This document shows positions 1 through 7,044 of a stretch of 54,124 bases of DNA, piece by piece (position 1 is the first letter of the stretch; every line of letters starts with the position of its first letter). Source of the stretch: JAMLIN01 sp041676645 (GTDB lineage: Bacteria > Pseudomonadota > Gammaproteobacteria > Burkholderiales > Burkholderiaceae_E); the NCBI GenBank assembly GCA_041676645.1, contig JBAYRO010000011.1, positions 1 through 54,124 on the forward strand, written 5' to 3'. The notes beneath the pieces are model-generated. The model did not search any database, was not told the DNA's origin, and saw only the letters and a program-made list of their open reading frames with translations. A program made the position numbers and the translations under genes.

Positions 1-85
1 ACAGACGTCATACTAGATATCAAGCGACTTCTCCTATCCCCTGGGAACACATCAATCTTACCGGAGAATATCGTTGGCCAAAGCC
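1..85. other. AT-richer junction sequence at window edge
   Basis: These bases are visibly less GC-rich than everything to their right. No gene or complete repeat can be read in them. The lipoprotein gene at 86-304 stops right at this boundary, so the stretch may be the edge of an inserted or deleted segment, or simply intergenic DNA continuing outside the window. Confidence 0.35.
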
Positions 86-304
86 TTAGCGTAGGATTTC
101 GCCCTCTCCCGCAAACGACCCCTGGTGGACCCGCACGCTGTCCACGGCGATGCGCACATGCTGGTAGCCGCAGCCCGAGGCGCTGGCAATCGCAACCCGC
201 AGGCTGGCCTCGCCGTCCTCGGGCTCGATGCCGCCACAGCCGGCGACGACCCCAAGCGCGAGCCCGGCCATGGCGCCCGACAGGATATTGCGGAATCTCG
301 ACAT
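86..304 (-). pseudogene. Truncated DUF4382-like lipoprotein (N-terminal fragment)
   Basis: This 72-residue frame starts with a hydrophobic segment ending in a lipobox-like VAGC near residues 20-23. It then has the segment GCGYQHVRIAVDSVRVHQ, which I recognise as the start of DUF4382-type secreted proteins. Members of that family usually run to several hundred residues, whereas this frame ends a few residues after the motif, at the AT-richer window edge. It most likely represents an N-terminal remnant of an exported lipoprotein of unknown function, cut by an insertion, deletion or frameshift. It lies 1 nt beyond the YqjK-like gene on the same strand, so it could be the distal gene of that operon. 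A short intact lipoprotein cannot be excluded. Confidence 0.55.
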
Positions 305-305
305 G

Positions 306-581
306 CTAGCGTTTCAGGCTTCTCGCAAGGCGCAGCGCGCCCAGTCCGATGCTCGCGATCCGCAGCAGGCGGCCGAGGCGGGTCGCGCCGAGCAGGGGCA
401 CCGCCACGGCGAGCAGGGCGCTCGCCCGCGGCCTGGCATGGGATGTCCGCCTGCCGCTGGCAACGGGAGCGAGCAAGGCGCGCATCTCGCTTCCGGCAAG
501 GCGGATCTGTCGCCGCTCGAGTTCCGCCCGGGCAAGCATCAGTCGCTTGCGCTCGGCATGGCCGATCACGGGCCGGCTCAT
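306..581 (-). CDS. YqjK-like small protein
   Basis: A 91-residue protein with a basic, amphipathic N-terminal half (many Arg and Glu in residues 8-30) and a C-terminal stretch, about residues 52-88, rich in Ala, Leu, Arg and Gly. It is placed like YqjK of the enterobacterial yqjC-yqjD-yqjE-yqjK cluster. Its ATG overlaps the TGA of the YqjE-like gene by 4 nt (ATGA), so it is probably translationally coupled. The frame stays open well upstream, but only this start follows the end of the YqjE-like gene. Function is unknown; an association with the inner membrane or with YqjD/YqjE is inferred from synteny. Confidence 0.7.
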   Translation of the reverse strand: MSRPVIGHAERKRLMLARAELERRQIRLAGSEMRALLAPVASGRRTSHARPRASALLAVAVPLLGATRLGRLLRIASIGLGALRLARSLKR

Positions 582-991
582 GGTGAACCTCGCTTCGGAT
601 CGTCGCGCCCGAGCACCTCGCGCAGCAGTTCGACATCCTTGCCGAACTCCGCGATCGTCGCCTCGAACGGGCTGGTGTCCCGACCCAGGCGGATGGCGAG
701 AAAGAGCAGGATCGCCCCGAGGACGATGAAGACGGCGGCCACCGCAAGCGTCGCGATCAGCCGGTCGGTCTCCCAGAAGTACAGCACCATGTAGGCGCCG
801 ACGCCCAAGGCTCCGAACAGCAGCGCCAGGACCCCGCCGACGATCAGGCCGAGCCGCAACAGCAGCCGATCGCGCTGCTGTGCGAGCTCGATCGTCGCAA
901 GCTCCAGGCGGGTGCGCAGCAGGCCCGCGCCGCCGGCCGTGAACCGGGCGAGGATCCCGCGCAGCGATGGCCTGTCGTCCGGTCGAGGCAC
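578..991 (-). CDS. yqjE: YqjE/phage-holin-superfamily III membrane protein
   Basis: A 137-residue protein with a soluble N-terminus (about 1-45), two adjacent transmembrane helices (about 46-72 and 80-103) and a charged C-terminal tail. This is the layout of the YqjE family (DUF1469, Phage_holin_3_6), which despite its name is mostly chromosomal and of unknown role. It lies 15 nt after the YqjD-like gene and overlaps the YqjK-like gene by 4 nt, giving the YqjD-YqjE-YqjK order known from enterobacteria. No phage genes are nearby, so a lysis role is unlikely here. Confidence 0.82.
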   Translation of the reverse strand: MPRPDDRPSLRGILARFTAGGAGLLRTRLELATIELAQQRDRLLLRLGLIVGGVLALLFGALGVGAYMVLYFWETDRLIATLAVAAVFIVLGAILLFLAIRLGRDTSPFEATIAEFGKDVELLREVLGRDDPKRGSP

Positions 992-1006
992 GGCGTCGTC
1001 GCGATC

Positions 1007-1303
1007 CTAGCGGCGGTTGAGCAGCAGGCCGGCGACGAAAGCGACGGCCGCGACGACGCCCACCGTCTGCCATGGGTGATCGTGGACATAGTCGTCGGTG
1101 GCCCGGCTCGCGGCCCTGGCCTTGGTGACGGCATCGTCCTCGAGTTCCTGCAGGCGCAGCCGCGCGTTCAGCAGGCGCGCCTCGACCTGCTGGCGCAAGG
1201 CCTGCGCCTTGTCGCCGGTCTCTTCGCTGGCGTTCTTGAGCAGGTCCTCGGCTTCGGCCAGAAGTGCACTGAAATCCTCGACGAGGGAATCGCGTCGTGC
1301 CAT
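1007..1303 (-). CDS. YqjD/ElaB family (DUF883) membrane-anchored ribosome-associated protein
   Basis: A 98-residue protein of the DUF883 family. Residues 1-75 are strongly helical and charged, predicted coiled coil, and the C-terminal 18 or so residues form a single tail anchor ending in NRR. E. coli YqjD and ElaB are inner-membrane tail-anchored proteins that bind ribosomes in stationary phase; the same role is inferred. The chosen ATG has a clear Shine-Dalgarno (CCGGAG) about 9 nt upstream, whereas the frame extends further without one. It is the first gene of the yqjDEK-like group. Confidence 0.85.
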   Translation of the reverse strand: MARRDSLVEDFSALLAEAEDLLKNASEETGDKAQALRQQVEARLLNARLRLQELEDDAVTKARAASRATDDYVHDHPWQTVGVVAAVAFVAGLLLNRR

Positions 1304-1391
1304 GGGGTATCTCCGGAGGTGGTGAATCGGCCCGCCATCGCGCTGGGCCATGAATCCAATATACGCGAGCCGATGGGCAACGGGGCGGGAA

Positions 1392-1733
1392 TCAGGCCCC
1401 TGCGTCGCCGCCCCCGGGATCCGGGATCGGCGCCGGCATCGGCCAGCCGAGCAGTTCGGCGAGCCGGCATGCCACCCAGCGCGCCTCGCGCGACTCGAGG
1501 CCGGAGGCATCCTCGGCCAGTCCGAGCTGGATGCGCTCCAGGACATCCTCCTCGGCGACCCCGAGCTGCCAGAGCAGGTTTCGCGCATGCTCGACGAGGG
1601 TCTCGGCGAGATCCTCGCAGAACTCGTAGCGCGCCAGCATGTGCTCGCGCGATTCGGTCGGCCGGATCCGGCCGGGCGGGACGAACAGCGCCACGAAGGA
1701 CGCCGGCAATTGCAGCTGGTTGAAGTCTGTCAT
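1392..1733 (-). CDS. Conserved hypothetical protein
   Basis: A 113-residue acidic soluble protein with no signal peptide or membrane segment. It starts near residue 11 with ASFVALFVPPGR and contains a helical middle (RYEFCEDLAETLVEHA). I recall similar small proteins in Burkholderiales, sometimes labelled as ATPases with chaperone activity, but I see no Walker motif and cannot support a function. It is 88 nt upstream of the yqjD-like gene on the same strand and its ribosome site is weak. Confidence 0.6.
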   Translation of the reverse strand: MTDFNQLQLPASFVALFVPPGRIRPTESREHMLARYEFCEDLAETLVEHARNLLWQLGVAEEDVLERIQLGLAEDASGLESREARWVACRLAELLGWPMPAPIPDPGGGDAGA

Positions 1734-1871
1734 GATGGATCGAACCGATTATAGGAGCCCGGCGGCGGGAGTCCCGCGGGCAGCCGGCGCCTGCCGGCGC
1801 GGGCTCGCAATCCCCGGCCCGATCTGCCATCCTTTCAGTTCGGCGCACGCCGCCATTCCCATCGCGAGACC

Positions 1872-2192
1872 ATGCCCAGGATCACCTACATCACCTTCGG
1901 CGGCCAGCGCCTTGTCGTCGACGCGCCAGTCGGCACCACGCTCATGGAAGCGGCCACGAACAACTCGGTGCCGGGCATCGACGGCGACTGCGGCGGCCTG
2001 TGCGCCTGCGCGACCTGCCACATCTACATCGACGAACCCTGGTCGGCCCTGACCGGCGAGCGCGGCGAAGCCGAGGAGGACATGCTGAACTTCGCCGACG
2101 ATTTTCGCCCCACATCCCGGCTCGGCTGCCAGATCCGGATCACCGAAGCGCTGGATGGGCTGGAGGTGGCCCTGCCCGAAGGCCAGCATTGA
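1872..2192 (+). CDS. [2Fe-2S] ferredoxin, adrenodoxin type
   Basis: A 106-residue ferredoxin. Cluster ligands follow the adrenodoxin spacing: Cys40, Cys46, Cys49 and Cys86, with an additional Cys44 inside the binding loop. The following segment with IDEPWSAL and an acidic patch (GEAEEDMLNFAD) matches the partner-docking helix of vertebrate-type ferredoxins that feed P450s, Rieske oxygenases or Fe-S assembly. It stands alone, without isc genes or an oxygenase beside it, so its partner is unknown. It is cytoplasmic with no signal peptide and is convergent with the thioredoxin-fold gene that follows. Confidence 0.9.
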   Translation: MPRITYITFGGQRLVVDAPVGTTLMEAATNNSVPGIDGDCGGLCACATCHIYIDEPWSALTGERGEAEEDMLNFADDFRPTSRLGCQIRITEALDGLEVALPEGQH

Positions 2193-2222
2193 GACGGATT
2201 CGCCTTCGACCGTAGATGCGAA

Positions 2223-2232
2223 CCCGTACGGG
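2223..2232. other. CCCGTACGGG palindrome between convergent genes
   Basis: A perfect 10-bp palindrome lies in the 40-bp gap between the ferredoxin and the thiol-redox gene. It has no T-run, so it is at most a weak terminator or a chance palindrome in GC-rich DNA. Confidence 0.2.
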
Positions 2233-2796
2233 CTAACCGCCACCGATCAGCTCGGTGAGTCGCGAAGCCGGCATCGCTCCCACCGTCAGGCCGATCCGTC
2301 CGACGGGATCCCGGTGCAGGATCGCCGGGACCGAACCCACGTCCATCGCGCGCAGCATGGCGGTGTTCTCCTTCAGGGAGCCGGTTTCCTCGTCATCGGG
2401 CTCATCGTCGGCCGCGATGCCTTCGCCGCCTTGCGCCAGCGATTGCGCATGCGCATCCATCGCGGCAACGGGATCACCGGCGCGCAGCAGCGCGGCGCCC
2501 TGGCGCGCGGATGCCGGCGAGAGCAGGACGACCGGTACCCAGTGCAGCGGCGCCGCCTCGCCGCGGCGCCGGACATCCGTCCACAGCCGCGTGCAATGCG
2601 GGCAGCGGGCATCGAAGAAGATCACCGCGGCCGGCGCGGCATCGCCCGGGCCGGTACGAAAGCCCGCGAGCCGTCCCGCCCGCTCGAACCAGGCGCTCGC
2701 CTCCGGGCCCTCGGCGAAGGCCTGGGCCCCGGCAAGCGGTGCGCGGCCGAGCACCGCCAGGCCCGCGAGCAGGCGGATGCTGGCGCGTCGATCCAC
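2233..2796 (-). CDS. Exported thioredoxin-fold protein (DsbC/DsbG-like) with CPHC active site
   Basis: A 187-residue protein with a signal peptide (residues 1-24, ending LAGAQA) and a thioredoxin-like fold. Cys65-Pro-His-Cys68 is the redox motif (FFDARCPHCTRLW), and SVPAIL near residue 154 supplies the cis-proline loop. CPHC is typical of DsbA/DsbC/DsbG-class periplasmic oxidoreductases. There is no N-terminal dimerisation domain as in DsbC, and an acidic insert (DDEPDDEE) lies near residue 130. It is 7 nt downstream of the ArsC-like gene, so the two are probably co-transcribed. Substrate is unknown. Confidence 0.8.
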   Translation of the reverse strand: MDRRASIRLLAGLAVLGRAPLAGAQAFAEGPEASAWFERAGRLAGFRTGPGDAAPAAVIFFDARCPHCTRLWTDVRRRGEAAPLHWVPVVLLSPASARQGAALLRAGDPVAAMDAHAQSLAQGGEGIAADDEPDDEETGSLKENTAMLRAMDVGSVPAILHRDPVGRIGLTVGAMPASRLTELIGGG

Positions 2797-2803
2797 GACG
2801 ATC

Positions 2804-3172
2804 CTAGGCGGCCGGCGCCACGGGCAGCAGCTCGAGCACCTTGTCGGCCGGCCGGCACAGGGCGGCGCCTCGCTCGGTGACGACGATGGGCCGGTTGAGC
2901 AGCACCGGGTTCTGCTCGATCTGCCCGAGAAGCTCCTCGTCGCTCCACTTCGGATTGCCGAGATCCTGCTCGGCGTAGATCCGCTCCTTCTCGCGCAGCA
3001 GGCCGCGTATCGGCACGCCCATGCGGCCGGCCAGCTCGCGCAGGGTTTCCCGCGACGGCGGGTTCTTCATGTATTCCACGACCCTCGGCTCGATGCCGGC
3101 GTCGCGAATCATCATGAGGGTGTTCATCGAAGTGCCGCAGCGATTGTTGTGATAGATGACGACTTCGCTCAT
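2804..3172 (-). CDS. arsC: ArsC family glutaredoxin-dependent arsenate reductase-like protein
   Basis: A 122-residue ArsC-fold protein. Residues match E. coli plasmid ArsC numbering: Cys12 in HNNRCGTSMNTL, and Arg60, Arg94 and Arg107, the three arginines that bind arsenate. It is shorter at the C-terminus than the 141-residue plasmid enzyme, as chromosomal YfgD/ArsC forms usually are. The start was chosen at MSEVVIYHNN, because family members begin just before the first beta strand and an AGAGGGCAAGG ribosome site lies just upstream. No arsR, arsB or acr3 is adjacent, so a general thiol-redox role is possible. It pairs with the downstream CPHC protein. Confidence 0.85.
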   Translation of the reverse strand: MSEVVIYHNNRCGTSMNTLMMIRDAGIEPRVVEYMKNPPSRETLRELAGRMGVPIRGLLREKERIYAEQDLGNPKWSDEELLGQIEQNPVLLNRPIVVTERGAALCRPADKVLELLPVAPAA

Positions 3173-3303
3173 CCTTGCCCTCTCCCGGGTTCTGGTTGCG
3201 GATGCGCGCATTGTCCGCGATTCGCCGTGCCGCGGGCGGGATCCCCGGCGCCGCGGGTAAGGTACCCTAGGCCCATGTCCATGGTCCGTCCCGTCGCCCT
3301 GCA

Positions 3304-4209
3304 ATGAAGATCCTCGCGCCCCAGCAGGCGATCAAGCTCGCGGTCGGGGCGGCCCTGGCGACCATGGCGATCAAGGTGGCCGCCTGGGCGCTGACCGATT
3401 CGGTCGGCTTCCTCTCGGATGCGCTCGAGTCGTCGGTCAACCTGGTCGGCGCGCTCTTCGCGCTCTGGATGCTGCGCTGGGCCCTGGAGCCGGCCGATGC
3501 GGAACACCCCTTTGGCCACGGCAAGGCGGAATACTTCTCGGCCGTGTTCGAGGGCGGCCTGATCTCGCTGGCGGCGCTCACGATACTCGGGGCCGCCGGC
3601 GAGCGCCTGCTCAATCCCCAGCCGATCGAACGGCTCGGCATCGGCACCGCCTTCGCGATCGTCGCGAGCCTGATCAACCTGGCGGTGGCCCGCATCCTGC
3701 TCGCTTCGGGCAAGGCGCACCGCTCCCTGGCGGTCGAGGCCGATGGCCGCCACCTGATGACCGATGTCTGGACGACCGCCGGCATCATCGTCGGGGTCGG
3801 ACTGGCCTGGGCGAGCGGCTGGAACTGGCTCGATCCGCTGGTCGCGATCGTGGTGGCGCTCAACATCCTGCGCGAGGGCTGGAAGCTGATGCGCCTCTCG
3901 ATCGACGGGCTGATGGATCGCGCCCTGGCAAGCGAGGACATCGCCCGGATCGAGACGGTGCTGGCCTCCTATCAGGCGCGCGGCGTGGCTTTCGCCAACC
4001 TGCGCACCCGGCAGGCGGGCGCGCAGCGCTTCGCGCATGTCGACCTGCGCGTGCCGGGCGACTGGACGGTGTCCCGTGCCCATGACGCGGCCGACGAGAT
4101 AGAACGGGCCGCGGGCCAGGCGGTGCCGGGCCTGGCGCTCGCAACCCATGTCGAGCCGCACGGCGTGCGTCACATCGCCGACGGCCCCGCCGGGCCTTCC
4201 GCTGCCTAG
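3304..4209 (+). CDS. Cation diffusion facilitator (CDF) family metal transporter
   Basis: A 301-residue CDF exporter with six predicted transmembrane helices in residues 8-195 and a cytoplasmic ferredoxin-like domain in 205-301. TM2 carries DALESSVN (39-46) and TM5 carries His150-x3-Asp154 (HLMTD). A His-rich HPFGHGKAEYFS segment spans 68-79. In zinc CDFs the TM2 site is HxxxD and in FieF it is DxxxD; here the aligned pair is Glu42 and Asn46. I recall a broad clade with this variant, so metal choice (Zn, Mn, Fe or other) is open. It is divergent from arsC and expected to sit in the inner membrane, expelling divalent metal in exchange for protons. Confidence 0.88.
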   Translation: MKILAPQQAIKLAVGAALATMAIKVAAWALTDSVGFLSDALESSVNLVGALFALWMLRWALEPADAEHPFGHGKAEYFSAVFEGGLISLAALTILGAAGERLLNPQPIERLGIGTAFAIVASLINLAVARILLASGKAHRSLAVEADGRHLMTDVWTTAGIIVGVGLAWASGWNWLDPLVAIVVALNILREGWKLMRLSIDGLMDRALASEDIARIETVLASYQARGVAFANLRTRQAGAQRFAHVDLRVPGDWTVSRAHDAADEIERAAGQAVPGLALATHVEPHGVRHIADGPAGPSAA

Positions 4210-4214
4210 ACAAC

Positions 4215-4244
4215 ATGGTCGCCCGGATCATGGCGGGCGACCAT
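4215..4244. terminator. Bidirectional terminator-like hairpin
   Basis: ATGGTCGCCCG (4215-4225) and its exact complement CGGGCGACCAT (4234-4244) form an 11-bp stem with an 8-nt loop. It lies precisely between the convergent CDF and CoA-transferase stops. There is no T-run on either side, so termination is inferred from position and stem strength. Confidence 0.6.
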
Positions 4245-4249
4245 CGTGC

Positions 4250-5461
4250 CTAATCCTGCAGCCTGATCGCGCCGGCCTTGGCGAGCCGGTCGATCTCCGC
4301 GTCGTCGACACCGCGCGCGGCGAGGATCTCGCGGGTCTGCGCGCCGATATGCGGCGCATGGGCGCGGTCCGGATCCTCGCTCGGGGTGCCGGGCACGCCA
4401 GGAATCTTCAGTACCGGCAGGCGGCCGACATCGGGGTGTTCGGTCCAGTCGATCACGCCGACGTCGCGGACATGCCCGGCCGTGAGGAAGTCGCCGTAGT
4501 CGGAGACGATGCCGTTCATGACCCCGGCCGCGGTCAGCAGCTCGGCCCATTCGGCGGCGGTCTTCTTCAGCAGCTCGACCCGCAGTTCGCGCATCAGCTC
4601 GGCCTCGTTCTCGACGCGCCTGGGCCGATTGTCGTAGCGCGGATCGGTGATCATGTCCTTGCGTCCGATCACCTCGCACAGGGCATCGAAATGATGGTCG
4701 CGCATCGACGAGATGTTGATGTAGCCGTCGGCGGTCTCGAAGCAGCCGACCGGGACGTAGAGGCCGCCCGGCATGCCGCCCTCGAGGTGGTACTCCATCA
4801 TCTTCGGAGCCTGGAAGGCCGCCGCCGCCTGCATCAGGCTGCAGTCGATGAAGCGGCCCCGGCCGCTGCGAAAGCGCCCGATGAGCGCGCTGGCGATCGC
4901 CTGGTAGGCGTACAGGCCGGTCATGACGTCGACGAGCACCATGCCGCCGCGCTGGGGTACGCCCTCGGCGTTCCTGTTCATCGCCATCCAGCCGGTATAC
5001 GCCTGCAGGATCGCGTCGGTCGCGGGCAGGTCGCGATTGGGTCCGTTCTGGCTGAACCCCGACACCGACAGGTAGACGAGCGAGGGATTGTCCCTGGAGA
5101 GTTCCTCATAGGCGAGACCGAAGCGCGCCATCACGCCGGGCCGGAAGCTCTCGACGATGACGTCGGCATCGGCGGCCATCTTGCGCACCAGCGCGAGCGC
5201 ATCGGGATTCTTCAGGTCGACCGCGAGGCTCTTCTTGCCGCGGTTGAAGGCGACCGCATGCGCCGACAGGTCGCCATAGGTGGTGCCGAGGGTACGTCCC
5301 CAGTCGCCTGCCGGGGGTTCGACCTTGACGACTTCGGCGCCGTACTGCGCGAGCAGCATGGTGGCATGCGGGCCGGCGATGCCCTGCGCGAAGTCGAGTA
5401 CCTTCAGGCCGGCGAGCGGCAGCTCATCGGCATCGATGGGGTGCGGGAACGGCTGATACAT
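4250..5461 (-). CDS. CaiB/BaiF (family III) CoA transferase
   Basis: A 403-residue family III CoA transferase, close to the typical 400 residues. The N-terminal LKVLDFAQGIAGPHATMLLA motif, the GAEVVKVEPP strand, NRGKKSLAVDLK and the nucleophile Asp178 in VLVDVMTGLYAY are all present. The enzyme moves CoA between an acyl-CoA and a free acid through an aspartyl-CoA thioester. Substrate cannot be told from sequence, and the neighbours (CDF exporter, efflux operon) give no pathway hint. It is separated by 107 bp from the efflux operon end on the same strand and probably has its own transcript. Confidence 0.9.
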   Translation of the reverse strand: MYQPFPHPIDADELPLAGLKVLDFAQGIAGPHATMLLAQYGAEVVKVEPPAGDWGRTLGTTYGDLSAHAVAFNRGKKSLAVDLKNPDALALVRKMAADADVIVESFRPGVMARFGLAYEELSRDNPSLVYLSVSGFSQNGPNRDLPATDAILQAYTGWMAMNRNAEGVPQRGGMVLVDVMTGLYAYQAIASALIGRFRSGRGRFIDCSLMQAAAAFQAPKMMEYHLEGGMPGGLYVPVGCFETADGYINISSMRDHHFDALCEVIGRKDMITDPRYDNRPRRVENEAELMRELRVELLKKTAAEWAELLTAAGVMNGIVSDYGDFLTAGHVRDVGVIDWTEHPDVGRLPVLKIPGVPGTPSEDPDRAHAPHIGAQTREILAARGVDDAEIDRLAKAGAIRLQD

Positions 5462-5568
5462 GGGGTCTCCGGGGTCATGTGACTGTCATCCGACCCGAAG
5501 TCTACAAGAAGCCCGGCCCGCTGCACGCCCCGATCATCGCCCGGCGGATTCCGCCGGCGGCGCAGCGC

Positions 5569-7044
5569 TCATGAAGGCGCGGCGGGCGGATGCCAGCGCC
5601 CGCCCGCGTTCCTCAGAAGACCGGCGCTGGCCAGCAGCAGGCGCAACCGGGCTTCGGAAAGCGCGATCTCGGCGCCCTGCAGTTGTGACTGCGCGGTGGC
5701 GACGTTCAGGAAACTGACCGTGCCCTCGCGGTACTGGGCTTCGACGATCTCGAGGGTATGGCGCGCCGCCTCGAGGGCGACTTCCTGCAGCGCCGCCTGC
5801 TGGTGCAGCTGCTCGACCGCGACGAGGTTGTCCTCGACTTCGACCAGGGCCTCCAGCACGAGCCGCCGATAGGCCGCCACCGACTCCTCCGCCTCGGCGC
5901 GCGCCTGGGCGCTGGCCGCATCGGTCTGCCCCCCGTCGACGAGGTTCTTCGCGAGCGCGGCACCCAGCGACCAGGCAAGCGCCGGCGCGCTGATGAGGCG
6001 GCCCAGTTCGGAACCGCCGAAACCGGCGCTGCCCGACAGGCCGAGCGTCGGCAGATCTGCCGATTCCGCCAGGCCGATGGCGGCATGGGCGGCAATCACC
6101 CGATGGCGCGCCGCCGCGACATCGGGTCGCCTCGCGAGGACCTGGGCCGGCAGCAGGGCCGGTAGCTCGGGACGCCCGGGCAAGCTGGCGCTGGGCGCGA
6201 TGGCCAGCTCGGAGGGTGGCACTCCGACCAGCAGCGCCAGGGCATGCTCGAGCTGGGCGCGACTGATGCGCAGCTCGCTGCGCTGGGTCTCGACGTTGGC
6301 CAGCTGCGTCTGCGCCTGCAGGACGTCGGCACGGTCCACCACGCCCGATTCGTAGCGGATCTGGCTGAGTTCGAGAAGCCGGTGGGCGATCGCGACGCTG
6401 CCGTCGAGCAGGGATTCGCGGCGCTCGGCGCCGCGCAGCTGCAGGTAGGTCTGCACCAGGCTGGCCTGGATCGAGAGCCGCAAGGCCGCCTCGTCGGCGA
6501 TGCTGGCCGACAGCCCCGATTCGCCGAGTTCGACCGCTCGCGACACCCTGCCCCAGAGATCGACCTCCCAGCTCGCGTCGGCGCCGAGGCCGTAGCGGGT
6601 GGAGGGACTGTCGTTGCGTCCGGCGTCGGCACGGCTGATGCTGGTCGAAACCCCGATGCTCGGCCAGAGCCGGGCACGCTGGCCCGCCAGGATCGCGCGG
6701 GCGTTCGACACTCGCGCCACCGCCGCGCGGATGTCCTCGTTGCCGACGGCGGCGCGCCGCGCGAGTTCGTCGAGCACCGGATCGTCGAAGGATCGCCACC
6801 ACTCATCGGCCGGCGGCAGGGCGAGGTCGCCGGCATCGGGCGCCGGCGCCGCCGGTGCATGGCGAAAGCTCGCCGGCGGCTCGGCCGGCGTCGGCGCCGG
6901 AGTGTCCGTGATCGCGCATCCGGCCAGGACACCGGCGAGGACGATGCCCGCGAGCCGGTGCAGGGAGCGGCTGCGGCAGGCTGTGCCGCTTGCCGCGCCA
7001 GGAGCGGCGGAGCATGGGACGGGGAGTATGTTCGGGCGCTTCAT
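5569..7044 (-). CDS. NodT family outer-membrane efflux lipoprotein
   Basis: A 491-residue TolC/OprM-type outer-membrane factor. A signal peptide and lipobox LAGC lie near residues 40-43, followed by two OEP repeats of long coiled helices and beta strands, including the conserved PSELAIAPSASLPGRPELPALLPAQVLARRPDV-type linker region between repeats. It forms the trimeric exit duct of a tripartite pump. Its ATG overlaps the stop of the mdtC-like gene by 4 nt (ATGA), so it is the last gene of the sirtuin-mdtABC operon and the dedicated outer channel of that pump. The leader before the hydrophobic core is long, about 30 residues, so a later non-ATG start is possible. Confidence 0.9.
   Translation of the reverse strand: MKRPNILPVPCSAAPGAASGTACRSRSLHRLAGIVLAGVLAGCAITDTPAPTPAEPPASFRHAPAAPAPDAGDLALPPADEWWRSFDDPVLDELARRAAVGNEDIRAAVARVSNARAILAGQRARLWPSIGVSTSISRADAGRNDSPSTRYGLGADASWEVDLWGRVSRAVELGESGLSASIADEAALRLSIQASLVQTYLQLRGAERRESLLDGSVAIAHRLLELSQIRYESGVVDRADVLQAQTQLANVETQRSELRISRAQLEHALALLVGVPPSELAIAPSASLPGRPELPALLPAQVLARRPDVAAARHRVIAAHAAIGLAESADLPTLGLSGSAGFGGSELGRLISAPALAWSLGAALAKNLVDGGQTDAASAQARAEAEESVAAYRRLVLEALVEVEDNLVAVEQLHQQAALQEVALEAARHTLEIVEAQYREGTVSFLNVATAQSQLQGAEIALSEARLRLLLASAGLLRNAGGRWHPPAAPS

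Noticed and set aside
578..991. Possible prophage holin
   Set aside because: The holin-superfamily label is inherited from the domain name. The YqjD and YqjK-like neighbours and the absence of phage genes point to the chromosomal yqjDEK group.
2804..3172. Arsenic resistance operon
   Set aside because: Only an ArsC-like gene is present; arsR, arsB and acr3 are absent, and the CDF gene alongside is divergent and not an arsenite exporter.
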